From CAZAFL01 sp964484465 (GTDB taxonomy: Bacteria; Bacteroidota; Ignavibacteria; UBA10030; SZUA-254), in NCBI GenBank assembly GCA_964484465.1, contig CAZAFL010000007.1:1-64000 (forward strand): DNA of 64,000 bases, in the 5' to 3' direction. The notes beneath the pieces are model-generated. The model was not told where the DNA came from. It did no database searches and saw only the letters and a program-made list of their open reading frames with translations. Positions 57,880 to 64,000 of this stretch are shown piece after piece. The translations under genes were made by a program, and so were the position numbers. The first letter of the stretch is position 1. Each line of letters starts with the position of its first letter.

Positions 57880-58640
57880 CGGACCGCTGTCAACCAGTAT
57901 AGAAGGAGGCGGGTAAACAACCCGCTACCCTGCACACCAGTAAAACGTGGAATAGCCAGCGACAGAAACAGGAACCCAATGGCCACCGCGACGAAGCTGA
58001 GGCAAGCCCCACTGACCCGCGGGCAGGCGTGTACAAGAACCCGCCAAATAGAAGACGGGGGAAAAGCCAACACAGAAAACAAACACCGAAACGCCCAAGC
58101 GAGCGGCAAGGCGACACGCAAGCAGTGAACCACGAGAACAGGGGGATGAAAGAAAACATACTAAAGCAGACGGCTGGTTATGAGCAAGATGCTTGACCAT
58201 TGCAACTGAACGTAACGCAAGACGTTGACGCAACCCAACAGTTGGAATCCCACCCGACCACCAGCGAACGGACGCCCCTTCACGAAGTGCAGTGAGAACT
58301 GAACGAACAGACGAAAGATAGCATGACCCTACCCCACCGTACCCAAATGCGCTGAAGATTGTGAGCCGACTCAATTCATGCTTTGGAACAGATAAAATAA
58401 CTTGAGCGTCTGCACCAACTGAACAGCCAGCGGATAGTCTGGTGCGGGAAGTAGCAACAACAGATTGCACTATAGCTGAGACAAGAGGTTGAGCACTGAC
58501 GGGAAGTTTACGAGAGCCGCAAAAGCCAACGGAGGCGAATGAAGAGAGCATGGAGAAGTATGTAAGTACGTGAGTAGATGAGTAGTTGAGAAACAAAATG
58601 AAAAAAAACAACAACAGGAATAATCACATTTTTCTTCGAA
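57880..58640. other. T-poor, strand-asymmetric, apparently non-coding stretch
   Basis: On the plus strand this 760-base block is very poor in T. Bases 57961-58140 contain 7 T in 180. As a result all three minus-strand frames stay open for long distances, but none reads like a protein: the translations are rich in Cys, Ser, Leu, Val and Phe without any family pattern. The plus-strand frames are full of stops. It ends in an A-rich tract just before the large hairpin at 58644-58785. A long structured RNA read on the plus strand is one explanation. No known RNA family is recognised. Confidence 0.4.
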
Positions 58641-58643
58641 GGC

Positions 58644-58785
58644 AAGGTGCTGCTGCAAGGGAATTCACCCTGAAGGCGCGCAGTATCCGCCGTAGGCGGT
58701 ACGAGCACCGAAGGGCGTCAGCCCCGTCACACTCCGATTGTATCGGGGTGTGACGGGGGTAAAACCCTTGCGGCAGCAACACCTT
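58644..58785. repeat. Large branched palindrome
   Basis: An outer stem pairs AAGGTGCTGCTGCAAGGG (58644-58661) with its near-complement at 58765-58785. Inside are the hairpin CCGCC-GTA-GGCGG (58687-58699) and a 17-base-pair hairpin (58722-58738 with 58742-58758, one T-G pair) around CCCCGTCACAC. The whole could fold as a cloverleaf-like element of about 140 bases. It could be an RNA domain, a non-autonomous mobile element or a recombination site. Confidence 0.5.
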
Positions 58786-59146
58786 GAAGATTGGACTCAA
58801 GCTGTTGTTGTTTTTAATCGAGGAGTTTCGTCACGTCCTGGTATCTTCAATAAACAGCGAGGACTAGAATAGATATTGCCAGCAGCTGCGTGGGAGGTAT
58901 TTCCTTCCCCTTTTATCAAAGAATTGACGGAATTCTGTTTTTTGAAGAAACTTATTGATACTTTTCTAAAAAAAACTTACTTTTCAGATGTTGTGTTGGG
59001 AATACATCAAGTCTTTTAAAGGGGGTTGTGCAATCCCGATAGCTCTGGGACCTATCTGACTGCGATCAATCAAGCTTGTGCCGCGAGTTATGAATGCGAG
59101 GCTTCGTAGAAAAATAATAAGAACGCACAATTGCGTGCTTACAGAT

Positions 59147-59168
59147 GTTGTGACGGACATTCGCTTCG
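59147..59168 (+). repeat. 22-base direct repeat, copy 1 (second copy 60108-60129)
   Basis: GTTGTGACGGACATTCGCTTCG occurs identically at both places. The second copy begins exactly at the GTT of an attC-like right core. Just after copy 1, TTGTCCGTCACAAC is its inverted partner. This fits a cassette boundary sequence used twice. Confidence 0.6.
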
Positions 59169-59218
59169 CTCATGAGCTTGTCCGTCACAACGTGCTCCAT
59201 TATTGAAATGAGGGCAAA

Positions 59219-59935
59219 TTGTTTACAGATAAATACACATCCTTGGTGATTGTTTTTGGTGTGTACGTCATTGCAATTCCACTTTTTGCTCTTGCCTACT
59301 TCCGTTTGTACAGACGCAATAGTGCGAATTTCGTCTTTGCTTCTGAAATATACATGTCTAGGTTGACTGAGAAGAGAATTGAGACCAGTGAGAAAATCAT
59401 GGGGCTCAGGATACTGATTAAATATTTTGCCGATTGTTCTGCACATCTCTTAGATAAGACAGTACGGATCCAACGTTCGATCGACAAGACAACAATCCAT
59501 TTCAACAACAATCAAATTATTATCCTGGAGCGTTTCGTCCAACACGTTCCACAAGGAGGCGAATCTGAACTAGCTCCGTTTGTTCGTTTATATCGTCCAG
59601 ATGGTGCCCAAGAATGGCAAGGGCTCGTAGTTGGTCATGGATTTCTTTCTGACTTCAATGATCCTGTAGAATATATTGGCTCCGTCGTCCAGCCGCTGAA
59701 GGATGACCTTGATAAGGTAGAAAGTTATCTCAAATCTCTCGATCAACCCAAACCGGTTATTTGGGGATATTTGGACTTTTTGTATTTCAGCACGATCACC
59801 CAGTCCACTGTTGGATATGGTGACATTCTGCCCAACAGTAGCACAGTTCGTAGCGTCGTGATTGTTCAATTGATAATCACGTATGCTCTTTTGATTATTG
59901 TGTTGAATGTAGTATTGACCAAACTATCGTCATAG
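59219..59935 (+). CDS. Two-helix ion channel with K+ selectivity filter
   Basis: A 238-residue protein. The first helix is at residues about 8-28 ('SLVIVFGVYVIAIPLFALAY'). A soluble middle of about 150 residues follows. At the C-terminus come a pore helix and filter, STITQSTVGYGDILP (TVGYGD at 197-202), then a second helix ('VVIVQLIITYALLIIVLNVV'). This is the Ion_trans_2/KcsA-like pore pattern, with an unusually long loop between the helices. The start is a TTG at 59219 preceded by GAGGG; a nearby ATG is out of frame. The gene is followed by an attC-like element and is best seen as the first cassette gene in the array. Confidence 0.8.
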   Translation: MFTDKYTSLVIVFGVYVIAIPLFALAYFRLYRRNSANFVFASEIYMSRLTEKRIETSEKIMGLRILIKYFADCSAHLLDKTVRIQRSIDKTTIHFNNNQIIILERFVQHVPQGGESELAPFVRLYRPDGAQEWQGLVVGHGFLSDFNDPVEYIGSVVQPLKDDLDKVESYLKSLDQPKPVIWGYLDFLYFSTITQSTVGYGDILPNSSTVRSVVIVQLIITYALLIIVLNVVLTKLSS

Positions 59936-59983
59936 TATGTGCAAAGATTATGATCATAGTCAATTCAAATATTAGCGCGCTGC

Positions 59984-60114
59984 ACATAACACGCAAAATA
60001 ATGTCGCTGATAATTTTACGGTTTGATAAGGCCTCGCTCAATGGTTTTGTTCATGGGCGATTGTCCAATGAATAGATTCGCAAAACCACTGCATTATTTT
60101 GCTAAACGTTGTGA
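59984..60114 (+). repeat. attC-like element 1
   Basis: Left arm ATAACACG-CAAAATAATG-TCGC, right arm CATTATTTTG-CTAAACGTTG. The central CAAAATAATG (59994-60003) and CATTATTTTG (60092-60101) are perfectly complementary. The inner part shares GCCTCGCTC and the GGTTTTG...CAAAACC pairing with element 3. Confidence 0.6.
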
Positions 60115-60149
60115 CGGACATTCGCTTCGTCCCGCCGAAGAGCGGGATC

Positions 60150-60228
60150 GCACAACTACAGGAAGCACGGCAATGTTCGCTTATGCCTGCGGCAAGCTCG
60201 CGCTGCGTGCTTGCCGCGCCACGTTAGC
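60150..60228 (+). repeat. attC-like element 2 of a gene-less short cassette
   Basis: A short version: left core near CACAAC (60151-60156) followed by GGAAGCACGG. The right arm CGTGCTTGCC leads to the core GTTAGC at 60223. The arms pair with a one-base bulge, as attC sites often do. Together with the boundary at 60108 it delimits a cassette of about 115 bases without an open reading frame. Confidence 0.45.
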
Positions 60229-60293
60229 TGCCATGCTGGTGGATTTGTTTCCTGACTTAATCAACAGCCAACTAATAATTGAAGGAGTTCATA

Positions 60294-60899
60294 ATGGTTG
60301 ACCTAATTAAAGATGTCGTGTCCGCACCTTTGTCAACAATTTTAGTCGTTGCGGGAATCACATGTGTAGGCTTTGCGATCGTCGGCCGTTACAAAAATGT
60401 TCTCCGACTGGTCGCGTGGCAAAGGGTTTGTTTTGCCTTACTGGGAATCGCACTATTTGGTTGTGTCTTGTGGGATCGAGGATATTTTGGCGGTAATGCC
60501 CCTATCAAGTATAAAATGTTTGGATTAGGTATTACAAAGGGAAACCCAACGTCGGACTATTTTGAAACTGTCGACTTCATTCCGGGAAAAACTCACGATG
60601 GGGAAAATGAACTATTGCATCTAAGAGCCAGGAAAGCAGTCGATATCTCCAGAGGTTTTGTGGGAGACAAACATCAGTCCCGTAATGCGCCTCTCCCCGA
60701 TTCTCTGCAGCTACGTGCCTCGGAGGAACTGATGATCTTTACTAATGCTCGCTTTGGCGTCATTCCGCCGGGGATTCGAGTGGTTGAACTTTTCAGCAAG
60801 GGTGGCTTTTGGAAACAAAAAGACGGCGAATCGGATGGAGTGGTCCTTACCAATAAATCCGGGGATGAAATGCTAAGCTTTTCATACAGAGTGCCATAA
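60294..60899 (+). CDS. Cassette-borne membrane protein of unknown function
   Basis: A 201-residue protein. The ATG at 60294 follows GAAGGAG by six bases. A TTG five codons earlier is less likely. Two hydrophobic helices near residues 12-30 and 43-60 ('LSTILVVAGITCVGFAIVG', 'VCFALLGIALFGCVLW') anchor a soluble C-terminal domain of about 130 residues. That domain contains 'KYKMFGLGITKGNPTSDYF' and 'IPPGIRVVELFSKGGFW', with no family recognised. It occupies the cassette between 60223 and about 61065. The pairing of its two ends is described under the array. Confidence 0.65.
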   Translation: MVDLIKDVVSAPLSTILVVAGITCVGFAIVGRYKNVLRLVAWQRVCFALLGIALFGCVLWDRGYFGGNAPIKYKMFGLGITKGNPTSDYFETVDFIPGKTHDGENELLHLRARKAVDISRGFVGDKHQSRNAPLPDSLQLRASEELMIFTNARFGVIPPGIRVVELFSKGGFWKQKDGESDGVVLTNKSGDEMLSFSYRVP

Positions 60900-60928
60900 T
60901 ATGCCTAAGTATTTTAACAAAAAGCTCG

Positions 60929-61080
60929 CAGCACGGCAGCTAACACGGCAAATAACGACGCTGGAATGAAGAGCCAGAGAAATAAGAGCCTCGCTCCACC
61001 GTTTTGCTCCACGAAATATTTGTCTATTTGTAGTTCGCAAAACGGCGGCGTTATTTGCCGAGACGTTAGCCGCAATTGCC
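60929..61080 (+). repeat. attC-like element 3
   Basis: GGCAAATAACG (60947-60957) and CGTTATTTGCC (61049-61059) are perfect complements, flanked by GCTAAC at the left and GTTAGC at the right. An inner stem pairs CCGTTTTGC (60999-61007) with GCAAAACGG (61037-61045). The layout is that of element 1 and differs mainly in the loop. Confidence 0.65.
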
Positions 61081-61091
61081 ACTGAACACCA

Positions 61092-62225
61092 ATGGACATT
61101 CTCTACTACCCGAATCTGTACGTTTCTGACGAGCACACCTTGAAATCTCTTCTCTTGTTTTGGGGTGACGTTCGGACAATCGTTCCTCCCTCTACAAAGC
61201 ACTGGATCGAGTCGTATCTTAACGGCAGGACCAACGCACATGACCCCTCCTTGGAACTCGTCAAGAAAGTCAATGATATTGCCGGTCGGTCGGCAGTTGA
61301 TTTTGTCGTTATCTCCGATGAAGAACGCCATCGCTCAACTCAGAAGATGATGCGACTTCTTGATCAATGGGGAGCAGACTCGCATTTCTTTGACCAATAC
61401 CGAATCAATTCGATCGATGACCTAATAGGCAAGACCATCGAATACTATTGGTTCTTGCATGAGAAACTGGAGCAACCCCTCGTTCAACGACTAGCTTCTG
61501 AGAATCTCGCCGTCAACGTAGCCCCTGGTGAAATGGTGAGCTTCAAAGAAATTGGCCACACGTATATGTCAATCCTCGGAGAGGAAATCCGTACGGGTAG
61601 GAACCTTCCCTTAGTCACCGACCAAGAATTGCTCGTGATACCAAGGATGTACTCACAATACACACGAGCGGCACTTCCGAATCAGGTGCATTACGATGGA
61701 TATCAACTTGTCGGGCTTGCCGTACCCGATGTTTTCTTGGGAAAGAAAGAGCTAGGGAAATTGAGCTTCAAGCGGATACTTGAGATTCGAAATGATGTCC
61801 TGCCCCTCGCTGAAGCCTATCACTCCGAAATTTCCTCCTATCAGGGGCGGATCAACGCACTTGCCAACGCGGCGCAAGAGAAGGAAGCCTTCGACTTGTT
61901 TCTTGAACTCTGTAATCGTATCGCGCATTCATTCCATCCGTTTGCGAAGGAGTATGGCAAGATACTTCGATTCTTTTCACGGTCGCAGAACATCACTCTG
62001 TTGACAGGGATCGCCCTGCCTACCATAAAGTTGCTTCTGGAAAAAGCGGATGTTGAAAAGGTCTGTGAAATTGCGGCAATATCTACGACGGCGGCCAATT
62101 ACTACATCGAATCACACAACGTTAAGGGGGGCTTCGAGTTTCTGTCAACACTAAATCGATCAATACGTCGGAAACTGCTGGCCAACCGCTTTCACGTACT
62201 CGTACCGAAAGTTTTGCGAGGATAA
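61092..62225 (+). CDS. Cassette-borne uncharacterised protein (DUF6236-like)
   Basis: A 377-residue, mostly helical protein. The opening 'MDILYYPNLYVSDEHTLKSL' and 'LFWGDVRTIVPP' recall DUF6236-type proteins, which begin with a YPH..I.D...L...LLYWD..IVP pattern; this is recall of the family style, not a search result. Residues about 250-330 include 'LFLELCNRIAHSFHPFAKEY'. There is no signal peptide, and no membrane helix is certain. It begins about 25 bases inside its cassette, close to the recombination point as is usual, and no strong ribosome-binding site is seen. Such proteins often occur with mobile or defence genes. Confidence 0.6.
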   Translation: MDILYYPNLYVSDEHTLKSLLLFWGDVRTIVPPSTKHWIESYLNGRTNAHDPSLELVKKVNDIAGRSAVDFVVISDEERHRSTQKMMRLLDQWGADSHFFDQYRINSIDDLIGKTIEYYWFLHEKLEQPLVQRLASENLAVNVAPGEMVSFKEIGHTYMSILGEEIRTGRNLPLVTDQELLVIPRMYSQYTRAALPNQVHYDGYQLVGLAVPDVFLGKKELGKLSFKRILEIRNDVLPLAEAYHSEISSYQGRINALANAAQEKEAFDLFLELCNRIAHSFHPFAKEYGKILRFFSRSQNITLLTGIALPTIKLLLEKADVEKVCEIAAISTTAANYYIESHNVKGGFEFLSTLNRSIRRKLLANRFHVLVPKVLRG

Positions 62226-62230
62226 TCAAT

Positions 62231-62263
62231 GGCAACTGCGGCTAACACGGCAAATAACGTCGC
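62231..62263 (+). repeat. attC-like element 4, left half only
   Basis: GGCTAACACGGCAAATAACG matches the left arm of element 3 almost base for base. The complementary right arm (CGTTATTTGCC and GTTAGC) is not found in the 200 bases before the next gene. The site is probably broken, and the array ends here. Confidence 0.55.
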
Positions 62264-62470
62264 TGGGAACATTGGCTCTACCTGGTTCAATCGCCAAGAA
62301 AACAGATTGGTAGACCGCCATCTCTTCTGTGTTGATGCTTTACCTCGGCGTTTCATTATCATTTATGTTCATTCTGGCAATCTTCCTCATGTTCTCCGGG
62401 CTCATCGAAAAAGGATAAAGTTCTAAAGAAGTGATCGCAACCAATTTGAAAGAATTCTAACAGGACATCC

Positions 62471-64000
62471 ATGTCATATCTTAGTCTGTCTGTGCGAGAA
62501 GCCATCAATCTTGTTAACGCCCCCGTCAATGGGTGGTTCCTGCCATCCATCCAGCGACCCTATGTTTGGGGAAGTCGGTATGAAAGTGAGCTATACATCT
62601 GCAAGTTATTCGACTCTTTGTTGCGGGGTTATCCCATCGGCGGACTGATCGTCTGGAACACAAAAGAGGAAGTTCCGTTCAGAGAATTCATGCATGACTA
62701 CCACAATGCTTCCATCCCAACACAGGTCGACAAGGGTCAGTGGAAGAGGCCGGACAAGTGGCTTGTGTACGACGGACAACAACGTTTACAGACTTTGTTT
62801 TCGTGCCTCCGGTACACTTTCAATGGAAAGGTGCTCATCTTCGATCTGCTTTTTGACCTGGACAAAGAGGACCGGGAGATGGATGAAACAGGTTTTTCTT
62901 TCGTCGGTAAGAACGATTCGACTGAAGCCCATCTTGTTCGACTCAATTCCCTATTCACGCAAAAGCCCGACCAAGACCCTGAGTTCGAGGAGCAGATATT
63001 GGCTAGCCTTGGTTCACTTTCCAAGGAGCAAACGACTCTAGTTAAGAAGAACCTCAAACGTCTGTGGAAGGTGTTTGTGGAAACGGACAAGAAATCACTC
63101 GCCTATTTCCCCATCGAAAACAAGAGAGAGGAAGAAGTTAATGAAGTCTTCCAAAGATTAAATACCGGCGGTGTTCCTCTCTCGCTTGCCGACTTGGTTT
63201 TATCACGCATCAAGGAGGACTTCTTTGACTTCGAGGAAAACCTGCAAATGTTTTCCAGAGACATTTACAGCCACACCACCAACGGATACACTTTCTCTCA
63301 CTACGAAATTCTTCAACTTATTTATCTCATCCACAAAGGAACTATGAGAATCGACCCAAAACAAGTCAATTCTACGAAGGACACAAAGGCGATGAATGAC
63401 ATCTGGCTGAAGCTCAAACCGTCTCTGGATAGCTTCTTCGTAGACTTCATTTGGGGACAATTCAAAATCAACAATTCTTCCATCGTTCCCCGCCAGAGAG
63501 CCCTTCTTCCTCTTATCGTGTATTTCTTTGAGCTGTACAACAATGGTGTCTCGTTCAAAAAGCTGAAGCCTGAAGCGTTACTCTTGCTGAACCAATATTT
63601 CATTCTCTCCCAAGTCAACGATTGGAGCCTACAATCGCTCATCGACAATTTCAGCAAGACCATACTGGACAAATCAAAGAAGTCCGATGGCTACTTCGAT
63701 TTCCCACTCAACGATTTCATCGCCTCGCTCTACAAGACAAAGAAGCGAGAAACACAGTTGCTTGAAGCTCGCTTTACTGAATACACGTGGTTTTCACTGA
63801 AGGTTCTCACGCCCCAAAGGGTTTACCAATTCGATCCAGATTCATCGGGAAGATTCAGTCCGGAGATTGACCACATTTTTCCTATGAAGCTCGAAGATCA
63901 AACCGATGAGTACTATGAATCGGTGGACATTATCTGGAACATGCAACCTGTAAAAGGCGACATAAATAACTACAAGCGGCGAAAGCATCCGCTTGAATTC
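62471..64000 (+). CDS. DUF262/DUF1524 protein (GmrSD-like type IV restriction), partial at window end
   Basis: 510 codons are open to the last base, so the gene continues beyond the window. The N-terminal DUF262 domain shows QRPYVWG (residues 28-34) and the DGQQRLQTLF motif (101-110), a ParB-like nucleotide-binding/hydrolysing site. 'EVFQRLNTGGVPLSLADLVL' follows near residue 220. Near residue 465 the HNH-nuclease-type DUF1524 motif EIDHIFPMKL begins and continues to 'NMQPVKGDINNYK'. Fused proteins of this kind restrict modified (glucosylated hydroxymethylcytosine) phage DNA in the known GmrSD systems. The substrate here is unproven. AGGA lies upstream of the ATG. It follows the broken end of the cassette array and adds to the defence or accessory character. 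Confidence 0.85.
   Translation, partial: MSYLSLSVREAINLVNAPVNGWFLPSIQRPYVWGSRYESELYICKLFDSLLRGYPIGGLIVWNTKEEVPFREFMHDYHNASIPTQVDKGQWKRPDKWLVYDGQQRLQTLFSCLRYTFNGKVLIFDLLFDLDKEDREMDETGFSFVGKNDSTEAHLVRLNSLFTQKPDQDPEFEEQILASLGSLSKEQTTLVKKNLKRLWKVFVETDKKSLAYFPIENKREEEVNEVFQRLNTGGVPLSLADLVLSRIKEDFFDFEENLQMFSRDIYSHTTNGYTFSHYEILQLIYLIHKGTMRIDPKQVNSTKDTKAMNDIWLKLKPSLDSFFVDFIWGQFKINNSSIVPRQRALLPLIVYFFELYNNGVSFKKLKPEALLLLNQYFILSQVNDWSLQSLIDNFSKTILDKSKKSDGYFDFPLNDFIASLYKTKKRETQLLEARFTEYTWFSLKVLTPQRVYQFDPDSSGRFSPEIDHIFPMKLEDQTDEYYESVDIIWNMQPVKGDINNYKRRKHPLEF

Larger units (their letters stand above)
59936..62263 (+). mobile_element. Integron-type gene-cassette array (no integrase visible)
   Basis: Plus-strand genes are separated by attC-like elements at about 59984-60114, 60150-60228 and 60929-61080, with a half element at 62231-62263. 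Two independent checks support this. The first 16 bases at 61065-61080 (GTTAGCCGCAATTGCC) are complementary at 15 of 16 positions to 62231-62246. Bases 60223-60238 (GTTAGCTGCCATGCTG) are complementary at 15 of 16 to 60929-60944. That is the expected result when each cassette once circularised through its own attC. The core heptamers differ from the classical consensus. No intI gene lies in the window, so this would be a clustered attC array lacking an integrase, or the distal part of a chromosomal integron. Confidence 0.65.

Noticed and set aside
57925..58614. A 229-residue minus-strand open frame in the T-poor region
   Set aside because: All three minus frames are open there because of base composition. 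The translation has no family pattern, and its start and end are not marked by any ribosome-binding site.

Overview
The window looks like an accessory-gene region from a Gram-negative bacterium of the Bacteroidota/Chlorobiota/Ignavibacteriota (FCB) group. The main clue is a giant secreted lipase-like protein that ends in a type IX secretion (T9SS) sorting domain of the 'YPNPFNPTTTFKYQLP' type. Moderate GC and frequent weak Shine-Dalgarno sites agree with this. No rRNA, tRNA, CRISPR array, transposase or integrase was seen. The lineage call is inference from protein style only.

Layout. (1) 1-15,000: the 5' part of an M13 peptidase gene is cut at about 385-400 by the truncated 3' end of a Tc-toxin A gene. 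Next on the minus strand come a hypothetical protein, a membrane-Nudix-cupin fusion, a small putative immunity gene and an 8-kb Tc B-C/RHS fusion with a private C-terminal tail. (2) 15,800-23,200: a secreted protein and a two-gene module of giant uncharacterised proteins (called UnkA and UnkB here). (3) 23,300-29,600: a membrane alpha/beta-hydrolase, then a patatin / small protein / ECF sigma / zinc-finger protein cluster and a tail-anchored protein. (4) 30,400-37,100, all minus: a repeat-rich fibre-like protein, an orphan AbiEi-type antitoxin, a 151-residue protein, a HExxH protease and a GH24-type lysozyme. (5) 37,900-45,300: the T9SS lipase, a beta-propeller protein and a secreted Ntn-hydrolase-like protein. 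(6) 45,900-53,534: a second UnkA-UnkB module on the opposite strand. (7) 53,860-57,464: a graveyard of truncated or frameshifted genes and a VWD-domain secreted protein. (8) 57,900-58,800: a T-poor, apparently non-coding stretch and a large hairpin. (9) 59,200-62,260: a run of plus-strand genes separated by attC-like elements, best read as an integron gene-cassette array without a visible integrase. (10) 62,471 to the end: a DUF262/DUF1524 (GmrSD-like) restriction protein that runs off the window.

How it fits together (inference). Tc-toxin parts, a fibre-like protein, a protease and a lysozyme all look like extracellular effectors but lack Sec signal peptides, which would suit lysis-type (type 10) release. 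The duplicated UnkA-UnkB pair, whose order and 14-15 bp spacing are conserved in two places with divergent sequence, is the best candidate for an undescribed system. Fossils of comM, an M13 peptidase, a LuxR regulator, a thioredoxin-fold gene and an FN3 domain show that the region has had repeated insertion and decay.
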